Shown one piece after another: positions 25,276 to 35,182 of a stretch of DNA of 64,000 bases. Every line of letters begins with the position of its first letter. Within the stretch, counting starts at the first letter, position 1. The stretch is from Hyphomonas sediminis (GTDB taxonomy: Bacteria > Pseudomonadota > Alphaproteobacteria > Caulobacterales > Hyphomonadaceae). The position numbers and the translations under genes are program-made. The notes below the pieces were generated by a model. It saw nothing but the letters and a program-made list of their open reading frames with translations, was not told the DNA's origin and ran no database searches. The stretch is taken from assembly GCF_019679475.1 (NCBI RefSeq), contig NZ_JAIEZP010000001.1, forward strand, positions 558,001-622,000. Direction: 5' to 3'.

Positions 25276-26238
25276 TCAGCGCCGCTGCGCGTCCCTTACC
25301 TCCGCCATCAGCGCAAAGAGCTCGATCACTGGGGTCACCTTCCCATCACCCCGGTATTCCCGGTAAAGACTATCTACATTGACCGCGATCCGCTCCGCAT
25401 CACCCCAATTGGAAAAATCGCCTAGCGCAATATCGAGCGCCGCCTCCCGAACGCCAAGCCCAGCCTCAAAGCGTTTACGCGCCTCCTGGTCGACATAGGC
25501 CAGATAGTCTGCAACCCGCCGAACGCCAGCCTTGTCCGTAATCGGACCATGCCCCGGAACAATGACATCGACATCCATGGCGATGATTGTCTCGCAGGCG
25601 CGGATCCAGTTCGCCACCGGCCCTACCCACATCAGCGGCGTGCCATCGATAAAGAGGATATCCCCGGTAAACACTGTCCGGTCTCCGGGAACATGCACGA
25701 GCACATCCCCGCCTGTGTGCGCCGGCCCGACCTCGATCAAGCGAACGGCCTTGTCGCCAACCTTGAGATCAAGCGATCCCGAGAATGTTCGCGTGGGCGC
25801 CCGCTCATCCACATTTTCGAAATCGAAAGGCGCAAATATGTCAGCGAAATAGGAACCCGCAGGGCCAAGCTGAGAACCCAGCTTCTTGAACTGCGCCAGC
25901 ATGGCTGGCGGCACTTCTGCCATCTCGCGGGCGCTTGCCTCTGACGCAATGATCTCCGCCTGCGGACAACAGCCATTACCGTGGCAATGATCGCCATTGG
26001 CATGCGTGTTGACGATGGTTCCGATCCTGGCCGCTTCAATGCCGGTCGCGTCGGCCATTGCGTCCAGCATGTCGCGGGTAAGCGCCATGTCGAAAAGTGT
26101 ATCGACCAGAAGGGATGCTTCCCCGTCGCGGATCAACCCCGCATTGGACCAGCCCCAGCCACCATCGGGCTGGAGCCAGGCATAAAGCCCATTCCCGATA
26201 TCCTTGAGGCCTTTGGAATATTCCCAACGCGCCGCCAT
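25276..26238 (-). CDS. Metallo-beta-lactamase-fold hydrolase
   Basis: 320 residues with the binuclear-metal motif NTHANGDHCHGNG (about residues 77-89; HxNxDH replaces the commoner HxHxDH). Later ligands are VGPAHTGGDVLVHVPGDRTV and VIVPGHGPITDK. The N-terminus GNGLYAWLQPDGGWGWSNAG is typical of the SoxH/quinoprotein-relay-like subgroup of MBL hydrolases. No signal peptide, so cytosolic. ATG at 26238 follows GGGAGG. The Asn in the first metal motif is the notable change and also occurs in several related subfamilies. Substrate not predictable. Confidence 0.88.
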   Translation of the reverse strand: MAARWEYSKGLKDIGNGLYAWLQPDGGWGWSNAGLIRDGEASLLVDTLFDMALTRDMLDAMADATGIEAARIGTIVNTHANGDHCHGNGCCPQAEIIASEASAREMAEVPPAMLAQFKKLGSQLGPAGSYFADIFAPFDFENVDERAPTRTFSGSLDLKVGDKAVRLIEVGPAHTGGDVLVHVPGDRTVFTGDILFIDGTPLMWVGPVANWIRACETIIAMDVDVIVPGHGPITDKAGVRRVADYLAYVDQEARKRFEAGLGVREAALDIALGDFSNWGDAERIAVNVDSLYREYRGDGKVTPVIELFALMAEVRDAQRR

Positions 26239-26303
26239 GATTTCCTCCCGTCATTATTTTGGGCGGAGGAGACCACGCGGCGTAGCGCCCCGCAAGTCCC
26301 GGC

Positions 26304-29018
26304 TCAGAAGCGCTCCAGCAAGCGCCGCAGGTACTCACGCTCTTCTTCATCCTCGGCTTCGCCATAACGGCGGCGGAGTTCCTCAAGAATATCCTTCGCG
26401 CGCTGGCGTTCGGATTCAGACGGGATGTCGATCCCCTCCCCGTCATTGCCAGCGCCTGTGAGCGGGCGCCCCAGCGGATCGTTGGAATTTTGTCCCTGCT
26501 GGCCAAGGCGGGCGGAACGCATCTCATCGATCTGCCGCGCCATCTCGCGGGAAAGCTCGGAAAGCATCTGCGTGGCGCGTTCCTGATCCATGATCGCGCG
26601 CCCCTCATTTCCTCCCTGCAGGGAGCGTTCAGCCCGGCGCTGGGCATCGAGGATTGACCTCAGGGTTTCTTCATCGAGGCCGGCGCCCGGCACAGATGCG
26701 CCCTCTTCACCATCCTCGCCGCTGCGCCCACCGCGCCGCGCAAGCTCTTCAACGAGTTTACCCAGCTCAGCCTGGCGCTCTGCCAGCGTGCCGCCCCGGC
26801 CAGAGCCGCTTTCGCCCTCTCCCTCGCGCACGCCGCCGCCGTCTTCACCGGGCCGCTCTCCCTGCCCGGTTCCCTCACCTTCCATGTCACCGCCCTCACC
26901 CTGCTGCGAACCTTCGCCGGGCTGCTGCTGGCCATTTGGCTGGTTGTTGGAATTGCCGCGGGGTTCTTCGCCGCGTTGCTGCGCAAGCGTATCATCATTC
27001 AGTTGACGTTGTTCACGGAGGATCTCCGAAAGCCGCCGCATGGCATCTGTCATTGCTTGCTCTTCCGGAGGAAGATCGCTCTCTTCCCCTTCCGCTTGCT
27101 CACCGGGCATTCCCGGCATCCCGTTGCCATCCCCCTGCCCACGCTGGAATTCGAGGTTCTGCAGCATGTTGGTGATGTCGGAAAGCAGTTGGCGCGCCTG
27201 TTCGCTGGCGCCGGTCTCCGTGAGGTCCTGCAGCGCATTCAGCATGTCTTCGAAGTCCTGCCCACCGAGGGAGTCTCCGCCGGCCTGCGCCTCGCTGTCT
27301 TCCTGCTGCTCGGGCGCATCGAGGCCGCCTGCCATCGCTTCGGCCATTTTGGCGGCGAGATATTCATTCGCTGCGTCGCGGAACGCTTCCATCAGCCTGC
27401 GGATTTCTTCTTCCGGCGCGCCCTCCCGCAAAGCGCGTTCCAGCGCGGCGCGGGCTGCTTCGAGGCGTGCGCGCGCGTCGGCCACGCTTCCGTACTCAAG
27501 CTTCAGCGCAATCGACCAGAGCAGAGGCTCAACTGCGTCGGCTTCCGCCTTGGTTCCCGCAGACTGCAGCGTCCCGAGCGCCATACGCAGGCCCATGAAT
27601 GCGCCAAGGTCATTGAAGAACATCTCTCCGCGATAAGTCAGCGCGTCCAGCATGAGCGCGGCTTGCCGAACGCCCTCAGGAGCGGAATCCAGCCGGCCCG
27701 CGGCCGCCGTATTGATCGCTCCGTCCGTCAGTGCTTGCCCATTCTTTTCAAGCTCAGCGTATGAGCGCGGTTCGCGCAGCACGGTCACGCGCGCTTCCTG
27801 CGTCGCCTTGGCAAGCGGATCGAGGAACAGCTTCTCTGGCAGTATGAAAGGAATGGACTCGCTGAAGCCCTCCTGCCCCGAGCCATCGCGCGCGACGAGG
27901 CGAACATCCACCGGAAGTCCTGCCCAGCGGTGGCGCGTCAGGTCGAGCTGCGCTGCCGCCGCTGCCTCCTTGGCTCCTGCCGCGCCCGGCATCGGAACCG
28001 GCACGCGGTCCTCCGCCTCCGGATCAGCCGGATGCGGCTCCCGCAGGCGAATGGCCAGCTCAACGGCCACGACGCCATAATCGTCGTCTGCCTTCCATTT
28101 GAACTGCACCTGATCACGCGGCCCTGGTTCCGGCAGGGTGTCGAATGCAATCAGCGGCGCTTCGTCCGGCAGGATCGAAAAATTCCAGCGCGCCCGCTCG
28201 CCCCACCAGTTCACGGTGAGCCGTGTGTCACTCTCAATTCTCGCGCGGGCTTCGTATGCGCCCTCCGGCGTCTTGGAGAACCGCTTTGTCTTGCGCTTGT
28301 CCCCGCGCAGGACGAGCTTCGGCGCGGACGGCGCCTGCGTGCGCAGGGTCACTTCAGAGCCGACCGGAATGCGAACATCCTTCATACCTGCCTGCAGGAA
28401 GATGGGCGCCCGCCCGGTATATTCCGGCGGCGTAACCCAGGCCTCCACAACCATCTTGTCTGCGCCCGCCAGGGCGCCGAGGTCGGGGCTCAGCGCGCGC
28501 ATGATCCGGCCCGGCCCAGCAGGCCCCGCTATCAGCGCAAGCGCGATGACAGCCACGGGCACCACAAAGCGCAAACGATAGGGATCAAGCGCGGTCCATT
28601 CCCGCTTCAGGGACGGCAAACGCAGATTGCCGATTTCAGCAATCAGGCGCGCCTTATGCACCCGCCAGAGACTTGCCGGAACCGCAGACGGGTCTGCCGG
28701 GCGATCGGTCAGCGAACTTACCGGGCGCAATTCCGACTGCCCGTCGAGCGCGCGGGTTACCTCATCTTCAGACGGCTTGCTGTAACGCCGCCAGGAGAAC
28801 GTTGCGAGGCCAATGCCGGCCAAAATCAGAACCGGCAGGATGGCCGCCGCGAGGAAATTGCTCAGCCGGTCAAACCCTCCCGCGAGCGCAATCGCGAGAA
28901 AGAAACCAATGAATACAAAGGCGGGCCAACAGGCGCGGCCGAGCGCCAGAAGCGTCAACCGGCGGCGCGTGGCCGCCAGCTTCTTCCCCAGCGTGTTCAG
29001 GCCTTCGTCCTGATCCAA
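26304..29018 (-). CDS. TIGR02302-family (DUF4175) membrane protein with low-complexity C-terminus
   Basis: 904-residue inner-membrane protein found only in alphaproteobacteria; function unknown. Three hydrophobic segments occur early (FVFIGFFLAIALAGGF, FLAAAILPVLILAGIGLATF, FVVPVAVIALALIAGPAGP). A periplasmic-type region with beta-sandwich strands follows (AWVTPPEYTGRAPIFLQ, NFSILPDEAPLIAF). From about residue 600 it is rich in Gln, Gly and Glu with collagen-like runs, closing with helical LEELRRRYGEAEDEEEREYL. The TTG start at 29018 lies 22 bp inside lysA, seven bases behind AGAGG. It follows lysA in the conserved order argH-lptM-lysA-TIGR02302, so it is probably expressed with lysine/arginine genes. 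Confidence 0.88.
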   Translation of the reverse strand: MDQDEGLNTLGKKLAATRRRLTLLALGRACWPAFVFIGFFLAIALAGGFDRLSNFLAAAILPVLILAGIGLATFSWRRYSKPSEDEVTRALDGQSELRPVSSLTDRPADPSAVPASLWRVHKARLIAEIGNLRLPSLKREWTALDPYRLRFVVPVAVIALALIAGPAGPGRIMRALSPDLGALAGADKMVVEAWVTPPEYTGRAPIFLQAGMKDVRIPVGSEVTLRTQAPSAPKLVLRGDKRKTKRFSKTPEGAYEARARIESDTRLTVNWWGERARWNFSILPDEAPLIAFDTLPEPGPRDQVQFKWKADDDYGVVAVELAIRLREPHPADPEAEDRVPVPMPGAAGAKEAAAAAQLDLTRHRWAGLPVDVRLVARDGSGQEGFSESIPFILPEKLFLDPLAKATQEARVTVLREPRSYAELEKNGQALTDGAINTAAAGRLDSAPEGVRQAALMLDALTYRGEMFFNDLGAFMGLRMALGTLQSAGTKAEADAVEPLLWSIALKLEYGSVADARARLEAARAALERALREGAPEEEIRRLMEAFRDAANEYLAAKMAEAMAGGLDAPEQQEDSEAQAGGDSLGGQDFEDMLNALQDLTETGASEQARQLLSDITNMLQNLEFQRGQGDGNGMPGMPGEQAEGEESDLPPEEQAMTDAMRRLSEILREQRQLNDDTLAQQRGEEPRGNSNNQPNGQQQPGEGSQQGEGGDMEGEGTGQGERPGEDGGGVREGEGESGSGRGGTLAERQAELGKLVEELARRGGRSGEDGEEGASVPGAGLDEETLRSILDAQRRAERSLQGGNEGRAIMDQERATQMLSELSREMARQIDEMRSARLGQQGQNSNDPLGRPLTGAGNDGEGIDIPSESERQRAKDILEELRRRYGEAEDEEEREYLRRLLERF

Positions 29019-30271
29019 TCGGGCACCTCTTCCAGCATCGTCATTTCCTCAAAGTCCGGCCGGCGGCGCACGATGCTATAGTGCTCGCCATTGACCAGAA
29101 CTTCCGGAACCAGTGGACGGGCATTGTAGGCCGAAGAAAGGACCGCGCCATAGGCGCCTGCAGACATGAATGCGAGACGGTCCCCCGCCGCCACCGCCGG
29201 AAGGCTGCGGGCGGTTGCAAACTTGTCAGTCGACTCGCAGATCGGACCGACAACATCATAGGTCTTGTCCGGCGTGCCTGCTTTGGGTTCGGCAAGGGGA
29301 CGAATGTCATGATGGGCGCCGTAAAGCGCCGGACGGATAAGATCGTTCATCCCGGCATCAATGATCAGGAAGGTCCGGTCCGGCGCTTCTTTCTCATAGA
29401 GAGCGGTGGTCAGCAGAACGCCGGCATTGCCAGCGATCACCCTGCCCGGCTCAAGGATCACCTCAAAGCCGTGCCCTGCCGTGACCTCGGCAATCATCGC
29501 GGCATAGTCCGAGGGCGCCGCCGGGGCGTCGGTCTCGCGATAGGGAATGCCCAGGCCGCCGCCGACATCGATCCGGGCAATGTCATGCCCCTTCGACCGC
29601 AGGCGCAGCGCCAGCGCGACGACTTTTTCAAACGCCGCGCGCATGGGGCCGAGCTCGCCAATCTGGCTGCCGATATGCACGTCGACACCCACAACCCGGA
29701 TGCCCGGGAGGCTTCCGGCTTCGGCATACAGCGCTTCGGCTTCGCCCCAGGGCACACCAAACTTGTCGCCAGATTTGCCGGTCGAGATGTTCGGGTGGCC
29801 GCCAGCGGCGACATCCGGGTTCACGCGCAGGGCGATGGGGGCTTGCTTACCCAAGCCGCTCGCCACTTTGGACAGAAGGCGCAGTTCGCCTGCGCTCTCC
29901 ACATTGAACTGATGGATGCCGGCTTCCAGCGCCAGCTTCATCTCTGCAGCCGTCTTGCCGACGCCGGAGAACACGATCCTTGAGGCCGGAATGCCCGCCT
30001 TCATCGCGCGCTGCATCTCGCCGCCGCTGACAACATCTGCGCCGCATCCCTGCGCCGCCAGCGTTGCAAGCACGGCCAGGTTGCCATTGGCCTTCACCGA
30101 ATACGCGATCAGCACCTTCTGGCCGCTGAACGCTTCGGCGATCACCTGCGCATGGCGCTCCAGCGTCGCTGTCGAATAAACGTAAACCGGCGTGCCGACT
30201 TCATCGGCTATCCGGCCGAGATCAACGCCCTCGCACTGAAGGCGGCCACCGGCATAGTTGAAGTGATGCAT
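28997..30271 (-). CDS. lysA: Diaminopimelate decarboxylase
   Basis: Last step of lysine biosynthesis, meso-diaminopimelate to L-lysine, PLP-dependent, cytosolic. 424 residues. The PLP lysine is in LIAYSVKANGNLAVL. The Gly-rich phosphate-binding IDVGGGLGIPY, the substrate motif GPICESTDKFATARSLP and MSAGAYGAVLSSAYNARP identify lysA among alanine-racemase-fold decarboxylases. ATG at 30271. It overlaps the following TIGR02302 gene and is preceded by two small lipoprotein genes and argH on the same strand. Confidence 0.96.
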   Translation of the reverse strand: MHHFNYAGGRLQCEGVDLGRIADEVGTPVYVYSTATLERHAQVIAEAFSGQKVLIAYSVKANGNLAVLATLAAQGCGADVVSGGEMQRAMKAGIPASRIVFSGVGKTAAEMKLALEAGIHQFNVESAGELRLLSKVASGLGKQAPIALRVNPDVAAGGHPNISTGKSGDKFGVPWGEAEALYAEAGSLPGIRVVGVDVHIGSQIGELGPMRAAFEKVVALALRLRSKGHDIARIDVGGGLGIPYRETDAPAAPSDYAAMIAEVTAGHGFEVILEPGRVIAGNAGVLLTTALYEKEAPDRTFLIIDAGMNDLIRPALYGAHHDIRPLAEPKAGTPDKTYDVVGPICESTDKFATARSLPAVAAGDRLAFMSAGAYGAVLSSAYNARPLVPEVLVNGEHYSIVRRRPDFEEMTMLEEVPDWIRTKA

Positions 30272-30283
30272 GTCCGCTCCGGA

Positions 30284-30517
30284 TCAGGGGATATCGCCAA
30301 GCCCGCCCTCGTCGACATCGACGGCTGGCTTGTTCTCAGGCACTTCCCCGCCCCACTCATTCACGCGCGGTTCGTCCGAAGCCGGCGGCGCGGGCAACTC
30401 GACAGCGGGCGGCTCTTCCACGACAGGCTCAGGCGCAGGCGCGGGTTCCGGCGGTGTTTGGCATGCAGCCAGAAACATACCGGCAAAGGCGGCGGAAAGT
30501 GTCAGGCGAAGTTTCAT
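30284..30517 (-). CDS. Small proline-rich lipoprotein
   Basis: 77 residues. The signal peptide LTLSAAFAGMFLAAC (lipobox LAAC) is followed by QTPPEPAPAPEPVVEEPPAV and a short acidic tail. The mature part is too short and disordered to be an enzyme, and resembles a periplasm-spanning or spacer lipoprotein. It starts one base into the previous stop (TGATG), so it is coupled to the LptM-like gene before it. Confidence 0.7.
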   Translation of the reverse strand: MKLRLTLSAAFAGMFLAACQTPPEPAPAPEPVVEEPPAVELPAPPASDEPRVNEWGGEVPENKPAVDVDEGGLGDIP

Positions 30518-30753
30518 CAGGAACCTCCCGGTCCACCGAGCAGTTCGTCTTCTTCAGCCTCACTCGGCTGGTTGGAAGGACGGCTGGGCAGCTGCGGCAG
30601 GTCGCTTGCCTGGCCATCAGGCAATTCAGCTTCCGGCGCATCCGAGGGATTGCCGATCAGTGGACCGGGGCGCTGCAGAGGGCCGGTCAGACCGCAGGCC
30701 GAAACACTGCTTGCAAGAAGGATAACCGCCGCCAGGGCGAACGTGCGTTTCAT
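30517..30753 (-). CDS. lptM: LptM (YifL)-type lipoprotein
   Basis: 78-residue lipoprotein whose lipid-attached start CGLTGPLQRPG matches the LptM hallmark CGLxGPL. In E. coli LptM binds the LPS translocon LptDE and helps its disulfide maturation; there it also lies beside diaminopimelate and arginine-type genes. The remaining 50 residues are acidic, Pro-rich and likely disordered, longer than the E. coli tail. It lies four bases downstream of argH and is coupled to the next lipoprotein. Confidence 0.75.
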   Translation of the reverse strand: MKRTFALAAVILLASSVSACGLTGPLQRPGPLIGNPSDAPEAELPDGQASDLPQLPSRPSNQPSEAEEDELLGGPGGS

Positions 30754-30757
30754 GGGA

Positions 30758-32155
30758 TTACTCCAGTCGAAGTCTCTGTTTCCACTGTGCCACCTGTTCG
30801 GTCACGCGAACAGGGCTCGTGCCGCCATAAGAGGTGCGCGATGCAGCCGACGCTTCCACGCTGAGAACGCTGAATACATCTTCGGTGATCGCCGCATGCA
30901 CAGCTTGCATCTCCCTCAGGGGCAGATCGGCCAGATCGATCCCTTTCGCCTCCGCCGCGGCCACGATGCGACCAGTGACGTGGTGGGCATCGCGGAAGGG
31001 CATTCCCAGATCCCGCACGAGCCAGTCGGCCAGGTCGGTCGCCGTTGAGAAGCCTTTCGCCGCCGCCGCCCGCATCACTTCAGGACGGAAGGTGACAGTC
31101 TCGATCATGCCGGTCATCGCCCGGACACATAGATTGAACGTATCAAAGGCGTCGAAAGTGAGGCGTTTGTCGTCCTGAAGGTCCTTCGCATAGGCCAGCG
31201 GCAGCGCCTTGATCGCGCCCTGCAGCGAGGCGTATTGCCCGGTGATCAGCGCCGCCTTGGCGCGGATCAGCTCGGCCGCATCCGGATTGCGCTTCTGCGG
31301 CATGATCGACGACCCCGTCGACCATTGGTCGCTGAGGCGGGCAAAGCCAAATTGCGGGCTCGTCCACAGAACGATTTCTTCCGCCAGCCGGGAGAGATGC
31401 GTCGCGGCAATCGACAGCGCCGCCAGCGCCTCAAGCGCAAAGTCACGCGCCGACACAGCGTCCAGCGAGTTAGCCATCGGCCGCGCAAAGCCCAGCGCTT
31501 CGGCCGTCATGTCACGGTCGATCGGGAACCCGGTGCCCGCCAGCGCAGCGGCGCCCAGCGGGCTTTCGTTGAGGCGTACCGCGCAGTCGAGCAGGCGCGA
31601 GCGATCCCGCTCCAGCATCTCCGCATAAGCCAAAAGGTGGTGGCCCAGCGTCACGGGTTGGGCGGTCTGCAGGTGGGTAAACCCTGGCATCACGGTGGAG
31701 ACGTTCTCCTCCGCCCGGCGCACCAGCGCGCCCTGCAGGGCAGCCACCAGATGTCCGGTTTCATCCAGCGCCCGGCGGGTCCAGAGGCGGAAATCAGTAA
31801 TCACCTGGTCATTGCGCGAGCGCGCCGTGTGGAGGCGCCCGGCAGGCTCCCCGATCAGCTCCTTCAGGCGTGCTTCGACATTCATGTGAATGTCTTCCAG
31901 CTCGCGCCGGAACGGAAACGTCCCTGCCCGCAGCTCTTCGACGACCTTGTCGAGTCCCTCCTGGATCGCCTCATTATCGGCGACCGACAGGATGCCCATT
32001 TCGGCGAGCATATCGGCATGTGCGCGGCTGCCCGCCACATCTTCTTCCGCCATCCGCCGATCAATATCGAGTGATGCGTTGATCTCTTCCATAATGGCCG
32101 AGGGTGTCGCGGCAAAACGCCCGCCCCACATCATCTGGCCTTTGCCATCCGCCAT
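30758..32155 (-). CDS. argH: Argininosuccinate lyase
   Basis: Cleaves argininosuccinate to arginine and fumarate. Fumarase-superfamily signature [18 protein letters not shown] is present, as are [15 protein letters not shown] and the N-terminal [20 protein letters not shown]. The catalytic His lies in [28 protein letters not shown]. Two in-frame ATGs compete (32161 and 32155). AAGGA is seven bases from the second and only one from the first, so 32155 is preferred (465 residues). It is divergent from tlpA and heads the run to lptM, a small lipoprotein, lysA and TIGR02302. argG is 27 kb away. Confidence 0.96.
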   Translation of the reverse strand: MADGKGQMMWGGRFAATPSAIMEEINASLDIDRRMAEEDVAGSRAHADMLAEMGILSVADNEAIQEGLDKVVEELRAGTFPFRRELEDIHMNVEARLKELIGEPAGRLHTARSRNDQVITDFRLWTRRALDETGHLVAALQGALVRRAEENVSTVMPGFTHLQTAQPVTLGHHLLAYAEMLERDRSRLLDCAVRLNESPLGAAALAGTGFPIDRDMTAEALGFARPMANSLDAVSARDFALEALAALSIAATHLSRLAEEIVLWTSPQFGFARLSDQWSTGSSIMPQKRNPDAAELIRAKAALITGQYASLQGAIKALPLAYAKDLQDDKRLTFDAFDTFNLCVRAMTGMIETVTFRPEVMRAAAAKGFSTATDLADWLVRDLGMPFRDAHHVTGRIVAAAEAKGIDLADLPLREMQAVHAAITEDVFSVLSVEASAASRTSYGGTSPVRVTEQVAQWKQRLRLE

Positions 32156-32201
32156 TGCCATATCCTTTACTTCCGTCTGACGTGAGTGAAGGGCCCCATT
32201 G

Positions 32202-32792
32202 ATGACCCGCTACGCCTATCTCGGCCTCTTCTTGGTCGGCCTTGCAGCGATTGTCTACGTGCTGATGAGCGCTGCGACAGGAAAGCCTGCCGGAAATCCA
32301 TTCGAAGCCTATGCAACCGGGCAAATGACCAAGCTGGATTTCACCGGAGCGGGCCAACCGATGCCGGAAGGAACCTTCACAGACGCCGAAGGCAACAGCC
32401 TGACGCTCGAAACCTTCAAAGACAAAGCCATCCTGGTGAACTACTGGGCTACCTGGTGCCCGCCGTGCGAGAAGGAAATGCCCTCTCTGGGCGCACTACA
32501 GACGGCGCGCGCCGGAGATGCTTTTGAAGTGGTCGCGCTCAGCGTCGATGCTGAGGAAGACGTTGAGTACGCCAAGCGCCGCCTTGTCGAGCTTGGCGCT
32601 TCCAACATCGCCTTCCGGCACGCGCCCATGGATTCGGGTGACATCATCTATGGCGCCGGTGTGCGTGGCTTCCCGACCACCATTGTCTACGGCGCTGACG
32701 GCCTCGAAGTTGCGCGGCTTTCAGGCGAGGCTGACTGGGCCTCTGCCGAAGCCGTCCAGTTCATCGATGCTGTGATCCGTAAAACCCGTTAG
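32202..32792 (+). CDS. TlpA-family thiol:disulfide oxidoreductase
   Basis: Membrane-anchored periplasmic thioredoxin, 196 residues. One N-terminal helix ([17 protein letters not shown]) precedes a thioredoxin domain with active site [20 protein letters not shown] (CPPC) and the cis-Pro loop [15 protein letters not shown]. TlpA proteins keep cytochrome-c heme-site or oxidase Cys reduced. No c-type cytochrome gene adjoins, but tlpA divergent from argH is a widespread alphaproteobacterial order. ATG at 32202 preferred to the TTG just before it. The last four bases overlap the convergent lipoprotein gene. Confidence 0.9.
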   Translation: MTRYAYLGLFLVGLAAIVYVLMSAATGKPAGNPFEAYATGQMTKLDFTGAGQPMPEGTFTDAEGNSLTLETFKDKAILVNYWATWCPPCEKEMPSLGALQTARAGDAFEVVALSVDAEEDVEYAKRRLVELGASNIAFRHAPMDSGDIIYGAGVRGFPTTIVYGADGLEVARLSGEADWASAEAVQFIDAVIRKTR

Positions 32793-33529
32793 GGCATCTG
32801 GCTCAGCACCAGTTTCACCCGTGCAAACTGGTCCGCCATCTGGAACTCGGGCGGCGGCGTACTCCCTGCAAGCGGACCTGCGGAGGGCCACATCAACACC
32901 AGCAGCTTCAGCTCAAGGCTGAGGCCTCCGTACGTCTCCGGATCGAGCGGCTCGACCAAATTGCGCGCAGCGACAGCATAGCCATAAGCCGCCTGATATT
33001 CTTCCAAATCCTTGATCTCGCTGAAGCGCACCGAATGATCATAGGCTTCCGCCGACAGGCGCATCAGGAACGAGACAACGTCTTCAGGGGCTTCGTCCGT
33101 AGCTGCGATCGCCTCAGCCAGATTGGCAGAAGCCGCCTCAAACAGCGCAGCAACTTCTTCGGTTGGCCGATCAAGATCGAGAGCGCCTGACAACGCGCTG
33201 AGCGGGCCGGCATCAAACCCCAGACGCGCCAACGCGGCCATGTCTGCGGAAGTCATTCGTTCGGCTAGCCCCTTCACTTGTACCGCTGCTGAAGCGGTGT
33301 CTGCCGAGTGATAGGTTTTCTCCGCCGCAAGCACCCTACCCCACGCGTAGGCCAGGCGTTCAGCCAATGCCCACCGACGAAACTCTTCCGCTTTAATTGT
33401 CTCGCTTGTTACCTTTGCGGCGGGCGCGACTGCATCTGACGCGACCCGAGGCGGCGCAGGATCACCGCACGCTGAAACTGGAAGCAGAAAACAGGCGCAG
33501 ACAAGAAGCCGCAGATAAACTTTGAACAT
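32789..33529 (-). CDS. Lipoprotein of unknown function
   Basis: 246 residues. Signal LLVCACFLLPVSAC with lipobox VSAC near residue 21. The mature chain is predicted almost wholly alpha-helical and Ala-rich, with repeated amphipathic stretches (FRRWALAERLAYAWGRVLAA, ALFEAASANLAEAIA, YQAAYGYAVAARNLV). The result is a helical-solenoid look without a recognisable TPR consensus. It overlaps the tlpA 3' end by four bases in convergent orientation. Unknown role. Confidence 0.7.
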   Translation of the reverse strand: MFKVYLRLLVCACFLLPVSACGDPAPPRVASDAVAPAAKVTSETIKAEEFRRWALAERLAYAWGRVLAAEKTYHSADTASAAVQVKGLAERMTSADMAALARLGFDAGPLSALSGALDLDRPTEEVAALFEAASANLAEAIAATDEAPEDVVSFLMRLSAEAYDHSVRFSEIKDLEEYQAAYGYAVAARNLVEPLDPETYGGLSLELKLLVLMWPSAGPLAGSTPPPEFQMADQFARVKLVLSQMP

Positions 33530-33601
33530 CCGGGCCTCACCTGATCGTCAGCGCTGAAGGCTAACGGTCACACCCCACAATTCAAGCCCGCTTGAAAAAG
33601 T

Positions 33602-34093
33602 TCATGGAGCCGCGCGCAGATTTCCGGAACCCGCCGCCGCACACCAATCGGGCTTGGCCTCGCCGCCGTCATAGTCCCATTGCTGATGCGTGCCGCCATT
33701 GACGAGCAGGCCTGCCACATCTTTCCCGTCGAGAGACAGTGACACGACATTGCGCCCATAGCGGTCACGGCCCATCACCTTCGTCACGAAAACTTCGCGC
33801 CCGCGGGTAAGCTCGGTCGCCGCCGCCTTCGCTTCATATCCCAGCTCACGCTCGGCTTCGCAATTGGCGCCGCCGCGCTGCTTCATGGAGCCGGTTTCAG
33901 GTGCGTCGACACCATGCAGGCGAAACTTTGTACCGTCGGATAGACGTCCGGAATCTCCGTCGGACCAATAAACAGTCCCACCAAGCTCGGTCGATGCAGA
34001 CGCGCTTTCAGACGCAAACCGCGCGCCTGCCAAAGCCACCATCACAAAGATCACGAATCCCAGAACGGGCACGATACGTGCGCGGACAAACAT
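33602..34093 (-). CDS. Thermonuclease (staphylococcal-nuclease family), secreted or anchored
   Basis: 163 residues. An N-terminal hydrophobic segment (VPVLGFVIFVMVALAGARFA) is a signal peptide or anchor. The SNase domain keeps the whole catalytic set: DGD metal Asp, Arg in FRLHGVDAPETG with the following Asp and Glu, and the second Arg in GRDRYGRNVVSL. Four cysteine-related positions in the C-terminal part (NCEAERELGYEAK, DWCAAAG) could form a disulfide as in other Gram-negative thermonucleases. This contrasts with the catalytic-Glu-less homologue at 13395-14168. It likely degrades extracellular or periplasmic nucleic acid. Confidence 0.88.
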   Translation of the reverse strand: MFVRARIVPVLGFVIFVMVALAGARFASESASASTELGGTVYWSDGDSGRLSDGTKFRLHGVDAPETGSMKQRGGANCEAERELGYEAKAAATELTRGREVFVTKVMGRDRYGRNVVSLSLDGKDVAGLLVNGGTHQQWDYDGGEAKPDWCAAAGSGNLRAAP

Positions 34094-34180
34094 AGCTCAG
34101 CCTCCGGAGTACCCGGGTCAAGCCTGCCTGAAGGGTCTTAACCGGACGTTTAGAATTCTGTCCGGAATGCAACGATCTCT

Positions 34181-34207
34181 AATAAAACTGGTTAATTTGG
34201 TAACCAG
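34181..34207 (-). terminator. Terminator of the 3-hydroxybutyryl-CoA dehydrogenase gene
   Basis: On the minus strand CTGGTTA and TAACCAG form a 7-bp stem with a 6-base loop, followed by TTTTATT. It begins three bases past the stop codon. The stem is AT-richer than the strong terminators elsewhere in the window. Confidence 0.7.
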
Positions 34208-34209
34208 GA

Positions 34210-35088
34210 TTACCGGCTGGGGATCGGAACCTCGCCGGAATAGTCATAAAAGCCCTTGCCGGACTTCTTGCCCAGCCAGCCAGCCTCCACGAACTTCACC
34301 AGCAGCGGGCACGGGCGGTACTTCGTATCGGCCAAACCATCATGCAGAACTTGCATGATCGACAGGCAGGTATCGAGGCCGATAAAGTCCGCCAATTGCA
34401 GCGGCCCCATCGGGTGGTTCGCGCCGAGCTTCATCGCCGTGTCGATGGAGGCAACCGAGCCAACGCCCTCATAGAGCGTGTAAACCGCTTCATTGATCAT
34501 CGGCATCAGGATGCGGTTCACGATGAAAGCCGGATAGTCTTCGGCATTCGTCGTCGTCTTGCCGATGGCCTTGGTGTAGCCGATCACCGTTTCATAGGTC
34601 GACTGGTCAGTGTTCAGGCCCCGGATCACTTCCACCAGCTTCATCAGCGGCACCGGGTTCATGAAGTGCAGGCCGATAAACCGGTCCGGACGGTCAGTCA
34701 CGGAAGCAAGGCGCGTGATCGAAATCGAGGACGTGTTGGTCGCCAGCAGGGCATGGGCCGGAACAACCTCGCACAGCGAGCGGAAGATCTGTTCCTTCAC
34801 TTCCCGCTTCTCGGTTGCCGCCTCGATAACAAGATCGGACGCTTCATGAGCTTTCACCGACGCAGAGATACGAATGCGCTTCAGCGCAGCCTGCATGTCC
34901 TCAAGCTTGATCATATCGCGGGCCACCTGGCGCGCCATATTGCGCTCGATGGTCTCCTTACCGGCCTTGAGAGCGGCTTCGGAAACATCGCTCAGCACCA
35001 CATCATAGCCTGCAAGCGCTGTCACATGGGCAATACCATTGCCCATCTGGCCTGCGCCAACCACACCGACTGTCCGAATTGCCGTCAT
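34210..35088 (-). CDS. 3-hydroxybutyryl-CoA dehydrogenase
   Basis: NAD-dependent oxidation of 3-hydroxyacyl-CoA (fatty-acid or butyrate/PHB metabolism), 292 residues, the single-domain type. The N-terminal Rossmann motif [14 protein letters not shown] binds [38 protein letters not shown] (catalytic His), and [19 protein letters not shown] are family signatures. The C-terminal domain ends [15 protein letters not shown]. It follows etfBA on the same strand but is separated from it by a strong terminator, so it is likely its own transcript. Hbd/PaaH-type names are possible; the exact pathway is not decided by context. Confidence 0.93.
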   Translation of the reverse strand: MTAIRTVGVVGAGQMGNGIAHVTALAGYDVVLSDVSEAALKAGKETIERNMARQVARDMIKLEDMQAALKRIRISASVKAHEASDLVIEAATEKREVKEQIFRSLCEVVPAHALLATNTSSISITRLASVTDRPDRFIGLHFMNPVPLMKLVEVIRGLNTDQSTYETVIGYTKAIGKTTTNAEDYPAFIVNRILMPMINEAVYTLYEGVGSVASIDTAMKLGANHPMGPLQLADFIGLDTCLSIMQVLHDGLADTKYRPCPLLVKFVEAGWLGKKSGKGFYDYSGEVPIPSR

Positions 35089-35182
35089 TCTGCTGCTTCC
35101 TGATCTTTATTTTTGCGAATGGTTATACCCCATTGTGCACTGCGTCAAAGCTCGGCTGGCAGGTGCCCCAGAACTCTGAATA

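Noticed and set aside
34142-34165. CCGGAC/GTCCGG hairpin between the hydroxyacyl-CoA dehydrogenase and thermonuclease genes as an operator
   Set aside because: Only 6-bp arms with a 12-base loop; not distinguishable from chance.
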